A stretch of 64,000 bases of DNA, taken from assembly GCF_002994745.2 (NCBI RefSeq), contig NW_020126816.1:186001-250000 (forward strand). The letters are read 5' to 3'. The translations under genes were made by a program, and so were the position numbers. Below are positions 1 through 10,229 of the stretch, one piece after another. The stretch comes from Rosa chinensis. Taxonomy: Eukaryota > Streptophyta > Magnoliopsida > Rosales > Rosaceae. The notes beneath the pieces were generated by a model. It was not told the DNA's origin, did not search any database, and was given only the letters and a program-made list of their open reading frames with translations. Each line of letters starts with the position of its first letter. The stretch's first letter is position 1.

Positions 1-768
1 TTGGAGGAAGAAATTAGTGCAAATCAAAGGAGAGGAATAAGGGATGTATCTGGTCACTATTCAAGGAATATACAATGAGTCATTAAGGGGAAAAGAGATC
101 AGAAAAATCAAGACTTTGTCATGAGAAAATCAAGCAAATTTGGAGGAGAAATCACCTCAAGATGATTGGCCAAGATTGCATCACAAGAGATGAGAATTCC
201 ACTATAAATAGCAGCCATTCTCTACTCCAAAATCATCACTACTTCATACAAAATTCAGTTCATTAGCTTAGCTCTCTTCTCTCCAAAACCCTCTCCAAAT
301 ATTCAGAAAAAGCCTCTGATCGTGAAGAGCTTTAGGACTTCTCCAAGGCTGTTCGTGTTCTTGAAGGCCAAGCCTTGTGTTCTCTTGACGTTCTCCAAGC
401 TTCCTTGAAGATCAAAAAGTGTAATTCATGGCCCTTATTTCTGTTTTCGTACTCTTTAGTATTGAATTTCAGATTTCGTTTATGAGCTTTATTATTGGAA
501 TTGGATTTTTGTTGAGAACGAGTTTATGTTAGTAATTTTCAGATTTGTTTCTTTATGTTCTTGATTTGTTTATGATATCTTTACAATCTGATTTTGTGCC
601 ATTCTTTATATCTTTAAGCATATGATTTTGGTTGAATAATGATGTTAATCTGCAGGTTGATAAAGCCAAATTTGTGTTCTGATTCACCTAATCGTTTTGG
701 GGCATAAATTGAAGTGGTAAAGGCTATGTACAATGGTTGAGATTATATGCTACATGTTTGTGCGTTTG
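1..768 (+). repeat. Plus-strand LTR A', left fragment
   Basis: This is the upstream part of a plus-oriented LTR cut by the left window edge and interrupted at 768 by E1. A TATAAATAG box lies near 205 and is followed by a pyrimidine-rich, CT-repeat leader, as in an LTR promoter and R region. The continuation at 7632-8201 ends in GCCGCATCA and closely resembles the end of element A's LTRs, so the pair is one interrupted LTR. About 1333 bp are visible once the duplicated target is discounted. Whether it is a solo LTR or the 3' LTR of a longer element cannot be decided from this window. Confidence 0.8.
205..213 (+). promoter_or_regulatory. TATA box of LTR A'
   Basis: TATAAATAG lies in the plus-strand LTR, in the same context as the box of element A at 10221. 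The position is read by eye and may be off by a base or two. It is inferred to drive plus-strand transcription. Confidence 0.6.
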
Positions 769-1922
769 TGATGCGCCTGAAGCAAGCGCATAATTTAACC
801 CTGAAAATATCGTTAGTAGTATAAGTAAGTAGGGATCGTTCTATTCCGGGGATTGAGGGTACACCTATCATTATCAAACAATTAAACAATTAAAATTAAA
901 ACAAAGTATAATATTTACAAAGATATAACAAAATATATACATATTTACGAAAAGGGGGGATTTTGTTTTTGGTTTTTCGAAAATAAAACTAAGTTAACAA
1001 AACAATTAAAATGCAAAAACATAAAAATACAAATGGAATGAGAGAACAAAGATCAAAACCGAAACATATGATTAAAATTGACTCAAACCCTAATATTGTT
1101 CATCTAAGTCATGAGAAAGGAGTTGATCATGTGAAACGTTCGAAAGCAAACAATTTCCCATATTTGACTTTTCAATGCTAATTAACCTAAGCGAAAGCAC
1201 CTAGATTAATCCTATCAAACATGCAATCAAACCCTAGAGAGCTAGTCAATCATGTCATGTTTAACGCATTACACATAGAGAAAGGCTATCAACTCAAGTG
1301 TACAACTTAGTATGGAAAAGTCCACCTAATTGCAATCCTCGTTAATTAAATTCGATCTTTGTACAAAACCTTTACTACTTTGATTCAAGTTTACACAAAA
1401 CGAAAAGTCGATTTCATGTTCTTAAACCTAGCACCAATTATATCAAAACCCTAAGTGTTTGCAACCACATAAGATTAAAATACAAAAGTTATCTATAACG
1501 CAAATTTAATTAAACAAACCCACATAAGCAACTCTCGAATCACAATAATATGAATCTGAAAATTCTCAATTAATCATAAAAATTCCAGAAATTAATATTT
1601 GTTCAAACACATATGTCAACTAGTTCATAACCAACGAAATTCAAAGCAAAGGTTACAAAGGAGAATCGGATTACACTGTGAGATGGGGATGGTGATGAAA
1701 GATTGATGTGGTGGTCTCTTGAATCTCGAAAGCAAGCTTCAAGGTTGGAGATGGATGATGGATGCTCACGGCTATGCTTCTTCTCCCTTGGCCTTGCTTG
1801 AACTCGTGGAGATGACTAGAGGATGGAGAAACTCACGGCTATGCTAAGAAGATTTTCTGATTTTTTTCTAAAGTGTAAATTGTATGGGGGAGAGGAACTT
1901 CTCTCAATGTCAAAGAGGTGGG

Positions 1923-1932
1923 TATATATATA
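1923..1932 (-). promoter_or_regulatory. TATA region of E1 3' LTR
   Basis: An alternating TATATATA run in the promoter position shared by all minus-strand LTRs here. Transcription would run leftward, which gives an R-U5 region of about 1.1 kb. Confidence 0.6.
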
Positions 1933-2559
1933 AGCACGGCTAGGGTTCACAAAGCAATCAAAATTTTCCACATAGCTTCAATCAATGATAATTCGCCAAG
2001 TAAGCTTGTGATGTGGTCCAACCAATCATAGAATGCCAAGTAAGCCTTGTGATGTGTTCCAACCAATCATAATTCTCTAAAATACCTCCCTAATATTTAA
2101 TTGCCGAATTTCCTTGAAATTATTCTGATTTTCTTCATGAATTTCGGCCAACATTCCATTAGGGAATTTAGGGATGAATCTAGACGCCTTTTTAGCTTTT
2201 CCTTGGTACACACATATTTTCCTTCCATAAATATCTCCCTTGAATCTCTCCTGGCGTCATCTCCTTGATTAATTCTGATTTTCACGTTGGCAATCACACC
2301 AAATTATTCCTCCAACAATATTTCTTTCCATAAAAGTCTCCCAAGAAAATCTCTCCTTGAAATCCTCAATCAATCATTTTCAATTCCCACGTTGTCACCT
2401 TGTTTTTCCTTAAGTATTACACGGCAAATTTAATCCCCACGGAAAATATATTTTCCTTTTTAAAAAAAAACTCTTTCTTGATTCTCTCCTTGCCATGTCA
2501 TCTTCATGAAACTTCTCGTTCCATTTATGAACTCAATTCTGCTTATTTATTCCAAAAAC

Positions 2560-2705
2560 CTGAAAATAGAAGCTTTCTAAAATAAGAAATGGAAACTTTC
2601 TTAAACTAAAATGGAAACTTTCTAAAAATGGAAAATAGAAACTACAAAACGGAAACTTTCTACAATTAGGAACTTTCCCATTCGAAGAATGGAAACTTTC
2701 CTAAA
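2560..2705 (-). repeat. GGAAACTTTCC-type palindrome array in U3
   Basis: Degenerate tandem copies of a box near GGAAACTTTCC, itself an imperfect palindrome, spaced by A-rich linkers. The same array lies in the distal U3 of every minus-strand LTR in the window. Its function is unknown; an enhancer role is inference. Confidence 0.75.
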
Positions 2706-2782
2706 CAGAGTTTTATTAAGGAAATAACGCAGAAAATATAGGGAAATAACAGTTAAAACGTCGCATTAAAATGCTCCTATCA

Positions 2783-2797
2783 AATTCCCCCACACTT
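2783..2797 (-). other. E1 polypurine tract
   Basis: In element sense this reads AAGTGTGGGGGAATT, directly next to the TGATAGGAGC start of the 3' LTR. It is the expected plus-strand primer site. Confidence 0.85.
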
Positions 2798-4743
2798 AGC
2801 TTTTGCTAGTCCCTTAGCAAAATCACACAAAGACTCAACTAAGACTCAACGAAAATTTAAAGACTCTACACAAACAATGACTCTATTGCCCTTCAACTTT
2901 TTGTCTCAGCAATCTCTTACTTTCATAACACCAAGATTAGCACTCAACCAGGAATCAATGTTTAAGCATTCGAGAGTTAATTAAAACACATAATCTTCAC
3001 ATACACAAGTAGGACTTGGTTGTAACAATGGTGATGGGTTCTGTTAAGCATGTTTCAAACAAGTTTGATTCAATCCTCACAAGGCATATCCACTCTTTCT
3101 TCTCTCAGAATTCAAGGCAATGCTTAAAAGCTTATACACTCAAGTATATGTGAAAGATAGCAAGTATATCACATATTATATGAAACGAAAGCACATGTAT
3201 ATTTTTCTTTTAAAGATCTCATGAAAGGTACCAACTACTTGCACAGATGGACCCAAGCCATATGTTCAACTCTTGTAACTCATCTCCACATCAAGGGCTG
3301 TCCCATCTTAAGGATCAAGAAGGTCTTCTCAAGGGTTGTAATGGGGCCAAGGCTCAAGGTTTTAAGAAATGAAAGGGTAAGGAATTTAACAAAGTGTCCT
3401 AAAAACCTAGCAGAGCTCATGTAACTGTAGAGACTTCTAGAAATCCACCAAGATATATCAAAACGTCCCATCCCATAGAGGTAATGTAAAGAGGCCAAAT
3501 GTCTTCATTTTGGGCCCTAACTTCATCTAAACTTCCTTTGAACTCTAGTGAATTGGACAAAGGCCATATTTTCTGTAATGGGCCTTCAGTTCAAAGTAAA
3601 CTCCAAAATCACTAAGTATGGGGGGCTAAAATCCATAAACATTTTTCTTTCTTTTAGCCGTACACATTTTTTCTTTTTCACTTTCTTTTCCTCGGCTTTT
3701 TCACACATTTTTTTTTTCTTTATGGATAAGTCTACCCCCACACTTGAACTTTCACCTCTTCTCAATTTTCATCCTTAGCACCAAACCCACGTAGTATGTC
3801 TCAAAAGATAGCTCCACTAAGTTCTTAGAACAAAGGGTAGGGTTGTAACTATACTAAGCCTCATGGTTGAGGATTTTAAGGGTGATGAATGAAAAGGCTT
3901 AATGTAGGCTCAAAGGGGCTTATCTAGGGGGTCCCACGACGGGCACAATTAAGGACATAGGTTTATTTGGCAATGGTGGTAATTCCTAGGGTGCCTCTAT
4001 CCTTTCCAGAATCAGGGCCATGTATTGATATAACGTTTCAACAAGCACAAGAGTGAATTCTAGCATTCTCTAGTCCATCAAACTTAATCTATGGCAAGTA
4101 GTCAATCAAGATGAAAGAATAATGAGATCATCAAAACATCGCCAAGAAAATAAGAATATCTATTTTCGATTCACTCCAAGAAAAAGGGACATGGGCTCAA
4201 TTATCTCACATGGGTTTATATGAATCAAAACTCATCTTAACATGCTCATATTCTGTACCAAAGTCACGAAATCCATATCCACTACACATGCATACATTTT
4301 TCATATATCTCAATTAACCAAAGAATACCATTTTAGAAATCATCTCAATTTTGTGATCCTGTTTTAATCATGATTTCAGAGATATAGAATCATCCTAGAC
4401 ATTTGAAAGGCATCCTATGACTCAAAAATAAAAACAAATGACTAAGACTCAATAAAAGCAACAATTTTTTTTTTTTAATTTATTTTTGACATTTTTTAAT
4501 TTTTTTAAATAATTTTCCAATATATATGACTCAAAATAAAAGACTCAAATGTAAATCCCTTCCCCCACACTTAAATATTGCATTGTCCTCAATGTAATCA
4601 ATCATAAGAATGCAATGAAACAATTAAGCATATAGGAATGGAATTTACGAAAAGAAAAACAAAAGAGAAAAATTGAAAAATAAAAGAAATAGGGAAGGAG
4701 AAAGCAAATCTGTGTTGTTGACTCCTTCACAGCTGCTTCTGAA

Positions 4744-4759
4744 TTGGGTTGCCTCCCAA
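4744..4759 (-). other. Conserved hairpin block TTGGGAGGCAACCCAA
   Basis: A 5-bp stem, TTGGG/CCCAA, with loop AGGCAA, preceded by AAGCGCTGC in element sense. Every element in the window keeps it, including those without ORFs. The function is unknown to me. Confidence 0.75.
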
Positions 4760-5029
4760 GCAGCGCTTGAGTTTAACGTCTTTCAGCCAGACGGAATAGA
4801 AATTAAAAAGTTAGTAACTATAATTAACAAAGATTTAGAAAATATATAAACAAGTAACTATGAATTACAAAATACAAGTATAATTAACAAGTACATTGTA
4901 CATACGACACAAGTTAGGTACAAAAGTGAGTAAAAAAAAACACGAAAAATATTTACACAAGTGTTTTTTTTTTTGTACCTTAATGTATCACAACATTTTA
5001 TTTTGTTATAAATATTATTGATATCGAAT

Positions 5030-5400
5030 TAAATTCCAAGCGGTAAATCAAATGGACGTGCGGCCCAAGTATAGTCGCCTAGACACAAATTTCCTCTTAC
5101 ATCCTTTGGGCAACCTTACTGAAATGGCCAGGTGGGGGAGGACGACACGAGAGGAAAAATCCATTTTGGCATGAGCTACTCCCACATAGTGGTTTAGGCC
5201 CATTTGCAAGCACTTCTGGATTCAAAAACCCGTCATGAACGTTGTCCCCTTCCTAGACACCATTCCACATAGGCTATACTTACTAAGATGAAAAAGTTCA
5301 TAAGTGTGAAGACAGTTCAATGAATGTTAATAAAGGCCGCCCTCAACCTTAAGGGACCTGAACTAGGCACCAATAAGGGGTTTAGGCCAATATTAATAAA
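5030..5400 (-). other. E1 leader structured module (single copy)
   Basis: Conserved leader segment shared with all other elements. It contains the small hairpin CCAC-ATA-GTGG at 5182-5192. E1 and E7 carry one copy of the module; E0, E3, E6 and E8 carry two diverged copies. Confidence 0.65.
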
Positions 5401-5593
5401 CACGACTTCACCTATTCCTCTTTAATTTACAACTCACAATTAAAATTCGTGTTCAATAATATAAATAACAACCTAAGTAATTAATTAACTAATTTACAGA
5501 ATTACAAACAATTAACAAGTAATTTTTTTTTTTTTTTCGAACACAATAAATAAACAAAACAAATATTCACATATTTAACAAGTGATTTTTCAA

Positions 5594-5611
5594 TCCCCGG
5601 CAACGGCGCCA
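5594..5611 (-). other. E1 primer-binding site (tRNA-Asp)
   Basis: In element sense this reads TGGCGCCGTTGCCGGGGA, complementary to the 3' end of plant tRNA-Asp(GTC) including CCA. It is separated from the 5' LTR by 5 bp. Confidence 0.92.
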
Positions 5612-5616
5612 AAAAT

Positions 5617-7631
5617 TGATGCGCTCGAAAGCAAGCGCATAATTTAACCCTGAAAATATCGTTAGTAGTATAAGTAAGTAGGGATCGTTCTATTCCGGGG
5701 ATTGAGGGTACACCTATCATTATCAAACAATTAAACAATTAAAATTAAAACAAAGTATAATATTTACAAAGATATAACAAAATATATACATATTTACGAA
5801 AAGGGGGGATTTTGTTTTTGGTTTTTCGAAAATAAAACTAAGTTAACAAAACAATTAAAATGCAAAAACATAAAAATACAAATGGAATGAGAGAACAAAG
5901 ATCAAAACCGAAACATATGATTAAAATTGACTCAAACCCTAATATTGTTCATCTAAGTCATGAGAAAGGAGTTGATCATGTGAAACGTTCGAAAGCAAAC
6001 AATTTCCCATATTTGACTTTTCAATGCTAATTAACCTAAGCGAAAGCACCTAGATTAATCCTATCAAACATGCAATCAAACCCTAGAGAGCTAGTCAATC
6101 ATGTCATGTTTAACGCATTACACATAGAGAAAGGCTATCAACTCAAGTGTACAACTTAGTATGGAAAAGTCCACCTAATTGCAATCCTCGTTAATTAAAT
6201 TCGATCTTTGTACAAAACCTTTACTACTTTGATTCAAGTTTACACAAAACGAAAAGTCGATTTCATGTTCTTAAACCTAGCACCAATTATATCAAAACCC
6301 TAAGTGTTTGCAACCACATAAGATTAAAATACAAAAGTTATCTATAACGCAAATTTAATTAAACAAACCCACATAAGCAACTCTCGAATCACAATAATAT
6401 GAATCTGAAAATTCTCAATTAATCATAAAAATTCCAGAAATTAATATTTGTTCAAACACATATGTCAACTAGTTCATAACCAACGAAATTCAAAGCAAAG
6501 GTTACAAAGGAGAATCGGATTACACTGTGAGATGGGGATGGTGATGAAAGATTGATGTGGTGGTCTCTTGAATCTCGAAAGCAAGCTTCAAGGTTGGAGA
6601 TGGATGATGGATGCTCACGGCTATGCTTCTTCTCCCTTGGCCTTGCTTGAACTCGTGGAGATGACTAGAGGATGGAGAAACTCACGGCTATGCTAAGAAG
6701 ATTTTCTGATTTTTTTCTAAAGTGTAAATTGTATGGGGGAGAGGAACTTCTCTCAATGTCAAAGAGGTGGGTATATATATAAGCACGGCTAGGGTTCACA
6801 AAGCAATCAAAATTTTCCACATAGCTTCAATCAATGATAATTCGCCAAGTAAGCTTGTGATGTGGTCCAACCAATCATAGAATGCCAAGTAAGCCTTGTG
6901 ATGTGTTCCAACCAATCATAATTCTCTAAAATACCTCCCTAATATTTAATTGCCGAATTTCCTTGAAATTATTCTGATTTTCTTCATGAATTTCGGCCAA
7001 CATTCCATTAGGGAATTTAGGGATGAATCTAGACGCCTTTTTAGCTTTTCCTTGGTGCACACATATTTTCCTTCCATAAATATCTCCCTTGAATCTCTCC
7101 TGGCGTCATCTCCTTGATTAATTCTGATTTTCACGTTGGCAATCACACCAAATTATTCCTCCAACAATATTTCTTTCCATAAAAGTCTCCCAAGAAAATC
7201 TCTCCTTGAAATCCTCAATCAATCATTTTCAATTCCCACGTTGTCACCTTGTTTTTCCTTAAGTATTACACGGCAAATTTAATCCCCAAGGAAAATATAT
7301 TTTCCTTTTTAAAAAAAAACTCTTTCTTGATTCTCTCCTTGCCATGTCATCTTCATGAAACTTCTCGTTCCATTTATGAACTCAATTCTGCTTATTTATT
7401 CCAAAAACCTGAAAATAGAAGCTTTCTAAAATAAGAAATGGAAACTTTCTTAAACTAAAATGGAAACTTTCTAAAAATGGAAAATAGAAACTACAAAACG
7501 GAAACTTTCTACAATTAGGAACTTTCCCATTCGAAGAATGGAAACTTTCCTAAACAGAGTTTTATTAAGGAAATAACGCAGAAAATATAGGGAAATAACA
7601 GTTAAAACGTCGCATTAAAATGCTCCTATCA
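5617..7631 (-). repeat. E1 5' LTR
   Basis: 2015 bp, starting TGATGCGCTCG and ending CTCCTATCA on the plus strand. It is adjacent to the PBS and so is the 5' LTR, which drives leftward transcription. The U5 end forms the stem ATGCGCT/AGCGCAT. Confidence 0.95.
6772..6781 (-). promoter_or_regulatory. TATA region of E1 5' LTR
   Basis: Same TATATATA run as in the 3' LTR. As the 5' LTR box it would start the genomic transcript. Confidence 0.6.
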
Positions 7632-8201
7632 GTTTGTAACTTCTTATAGATGCATACATGTTTGAATTCAGAATTCTAATTGCACTTAATGATTCATATT
7701 TAATGTTGACGGATGCTCTTCAGTATTAACGTGATGTTTTATATGAAATATTTTGAGTTACGGACTTTTCCTAACTTAGGAGATTCAAAAGAAGAATTAA
7801 AGTGGTACTCGATCTCTTCAGACTTGTACTTCGAATTCATTTCTGATATTTAGTGTTGGCACGATTTTAGGTTGTTTAGATTGAAATAATTCATTGCATG
7901 TTGATATGGTTTGGAAATTCTGATTTGAGTGTGAAGAAGTCGATCACATGTATATATTTATCTTTTTGTTTTATTTCGTAGGAACTTAGAAACCAAAAGT
8001 TGAATCCCCCCTTTTTATGGTTGTTTCTTGTGTAAATTTGTAGATAAATACTTGTTAATATTTGTTTTATTAATTACTAATTTAAATTGACCTTTTTGTT
8101 TAGGTGTACCCTACAATCCCCGGACTGAACGATCCCTGCTTATCCTATACTAACAACTACATTTTGCAGGGTTAAATTGTGAGGCTATTTTAGCCGCATC
8201 A
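7632..8201 (+). repeat. Plus-strand LTR A', right fragment
   Basis: The LTR resumes after E1 with the duplicated GTTTG and ends at GCCGCATCA. It shares the GGTGTACCCTACAATCCCCGG block and the GGGTTAAATT end with element A. It interrupts the gag of E0. The expected TSD is AGGAC (8202-8206), and its partner lies off the left edge. Confidence 0.85.
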
Positions 8202-8270
8202 AGGACCCTTCAAACGAGCGAGCCTTGCTTCAATTTCCTTTAGTGTAGAGGGTCTAAAAGGCTCGGTCAT
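8202..8270 (-). pseudogene. gag: gag, N-terminal remnant of E0
   Basis: Twenty-three codons from the ATG at 8270, matching the first 23 residues of the intact Gag encoded at 22327-23892 and 44800-46365. The reading breaks where LTR A' inserted, between the codons for the GP and S of the N-terminal KGPS. The remainder would lie left of the window. Surrounding leader sequence also matches the intact copies, so this is the same gene family interrupted by insertion. Confidence 0.9.
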
Positions 8271-9601
8271 TCATAGGAATCCTGAACATCATCAAAATTC
8301 AAAGAAGTTAGCAAAGTATAAAGTGAGTTAATTACAAATTAGTGAACACATCAACTTTACTACTCACGAGTCACTATTCACAAGTTACTATTCACGACTT
8401 TACTATTAATGATTTATACAAGTATAAAGAGAGTATAAATTACAAACTATCCACAATCTTTTCACAAATAAACCACGTAAGAAATTTATACAAGTATAAA
8501 ATGTACAAAACAACACAATTTACAAGTGGAGGTTATGTTCAAGTATCTTATTATCTTTACAAAATAAAGTTAATATCTCAGTTGATTACAAGTTGTAAGT
8601 CGAGCCCAATAGAAACCACTACTATTGGTGAGATACGATCTAGGGATAGTCGCCTAGACATAAGTCGCTTTCCTTTGTTTCAGAAGGCTAGATGGCCAGA
8701 TTAAGAGGTAAGTGAGAGGGAGGACTCATTTTGGTGACACTACGGAGGCTACTCCCTCATTGAGGTTTAGGCCCCTACTGGCTACTCCCACATTGTGGTT
8801 TACGCACGGTCTATAGTATCTCTGAGATCCAATTTGAACCCATCACCCAGGGTCTCAACCTAGACACCACCTATATGCCCCTTACTCAGCTTGAAAAGAA
8901 CTCATGTGTTAGACAGTTCTCCAAATGTTAATAAAAGCCGCCCTCAACTTCAAAAGACCTTAGAAAGGCACTAATGAAGGGTTAAGGCCAATATTAACAA
9001 AAGGGCCCTTATCTACTCATACGATTTTACACACTTATAACAATTAAGGACTTAACAATATTTACAATTAATTCTTTTCTTTTGTTTACAAGATTAGACA
9101 CAATTTGCTAAAACTTTCAAACAAAACAACAAACAAACGTCACACATTCACATTTTTTTCTTCTTTTATTTATTTATTTATTTATTTATTTATTTTTTGT
9201 TTTTTGTTTTTTTTTTTTTTTTTTTTTTTTTACGAAAATACTTACAAATATTTGTTTTTTTTTCTTCCTTTTCTTTACAATTATTTTCAACACTTAGGTA
9301 CGGGAACAGGGAGTCTCGATGTGCAATGGGACTGAAACAGCTACCCTTTTCAAGACTATGTTTAATTCAATATACCTTAGTGAATCATAATATTTTCATT
9401 TGTTATATATACCATTGATTTCAAATTCAATTCCAAGCGGTAAATCAAGAGGACGTGCGGCCCAAGTATAGTCGTCAAGACACTAAGTCCCTCTTACATC
9501 CTTTGGGCAACCTTACTGAAATGGCCAGGTAGGGGAGGACGAACACAAGAGGTAGGATCCATTTTGGCATAGGCTACTCCCTCATTGAGGTTTACGCCCA
9601 T
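8271..9601 (-). other. E0 leader, part 1 (noncoding)
   Basis: Untranslated leader between gag and the PBS, interrupted by element A at 9601. It holds the first structured module (about 8590-9040), with hairpins CCAATAG/CTATTGG (8606-8628), CCTC-ATT-GAGG (8755-8765) and CCAC-ATT-GTGG (8788-8798). Next come a T-rich tract (about 9197-9231) and the start of the second module with CCTC-ATT-GAGG (9580-9590). I see no coding signal. Confidence 0.75.
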
Positions 9602-9960
9602 TGATAGGAGCAAAAAAGTGTGACGATATTATTAATTATGTGCCTCATTTTAGCCTTATTTCTCCCTTAGTTTAGTGTTTTGAGTCATTAAGTCATTTTG
9701 AAAGTCTTGTTGAGTGTTTGGAGTGAAATAGGCGGAAAAAGTAAAATTCATGAAAAATCCTAGCTGGATCAGGATTCCTAACTGTCAACTATTTTTGCGG
9801 TCTTTACATTTTAATTTCCCTTTATTTTCTCTAGAAAATTCTGATATTCTCCTGCTTGTTGTAGGAAACGTTGCCTGGTTGAACTCTTGGAAACAGCAAT
9901 GATGGAGTCATAAAATAAAGCATTAAGATATTTGACCAAGCAATGAAGAAGGGAAATAAA

Positions 9961-10200
9961 GGAGAAAAGATGTTTTCAGTTGAGGAATAAAAGAAAAAGA
10001 TGTTTCAGCTGGAAAATAAATAAGAGAAAGACGTTTTCAGTTGGGGAATAAAGGAGAAAAGACGTTTTCAGTTGAGGAATAAAAGAAAAAGATGTTTCAG
10101 CTGGAAAAATAAATAAGAGAAAGATGTTTCAGCTTGGAAATTAAAGGAATTGCCCCATTATGAGAGGAGTTAAGGCCATAAAGAAGACGTTTCAGTTGGG
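9961..10200 (+). repeat. Seven-unit tandem array in U3 of element A
   Basis: Imperfect ~30-bp units built on AAAGA(T/C)GTTT(T)CAG(T/C)TG followed by GGAATAAA-like sequence, ending about 20 bp before the TATA box. The placement suggests promoter-proximal enhancer repeats; no activity can be shown from sequence. Confidence 0.75.
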
Positions 10201-10220
10201 AAAGCCAACCAATGCTCCCC

Positions 10221-10229
10221 TATAAATAG
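10221..10229 (+). promoter_or_regulatory. TATA box of element A 5' LTR
   Basis: TATAAATAG with a CCAAT sequence about 10 bp upstream (CCAACCAATG). This is a strong match to a plant pol II core promoter. Confidence 0.8.

Larger units (their letters stand above)
769..2782 (-). repeat. E1 3' LTR
   Basis: On the plus strand it begins TGATGCGCC and ends GCTCCTATCA, so in element sense it runs TGATAGGAGC...GCATCA. It is 2014 bp and matches 5617-7631 almost perfectly. The outer end differs from the 5' LTR within the last ~12 bases (GCGCCTGAAGC versus GCGCTCGAAAGC). Confidence 0.95.
2783..5616 (-). other. E1 internal region, noncoding
   Basis: 2834 bp between the LTRs with no credible ORF. In element sense it holds the PBS, a leader with one copy of the structured module (about 5030-5400), the GGGAGGCAACCC hairpin block (4744-4759) and about 1.9 kb of AT-rich sequence ending in the PPT. 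Two further AAGTGTGGGGG motifs lie at 3735-3745 and 4562-4572. The same order occurs in E6 and E7, so the arrangement is inherited and not random decay. Confidence 0.85.
769..7631 (-). mobile_element. E1: non-autonomous LTR retrotransposon (LARD type)
   Basis: A complete minus-strand element with LTRs at 769-2782 and 5617-7631 (2014 and 2015 bp), a 2834-bp internal region and a 5-bp TSD GTTTG at 764-768 and 7632-7636. A tRNA-Asp type PBS abuts the 5' LTR and a PPT abuts the 3' LTR. No ORF in the internal region resembles gag or pol, which fits the LARD class (large retrotransposon derivative). The LTRs differ at only a few sites (for example A/G near 2192 versus 7056, and C/A in the CCCCA(C/A)GGAAA run), plus a cluster at the extreme U5 end, so insertion was recent. 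It sits inside LTR A' in the opposite orientation. Mobilisation would need proteins in trans. Confidence 0.95.

Noticed and set aside
1..768. Host gene promoter and 5' UTR
   Set aside because: The TATA box and CT-rich leader looked gene-like, but the continuation at 7632-8201 shows an LTR end shared with element A.
2560..2705. CRISPR-like repeat-spacer array
   Set aside because: The units are degenerate, short and A-rich, lie in LTR U3 of a plant element, and no cas genes exist here.
9197..9231. T-run as a transcription terminator
   Set aside because: It is inside the E0 leader on the antisense strand; homopolymer slippage explains it better.
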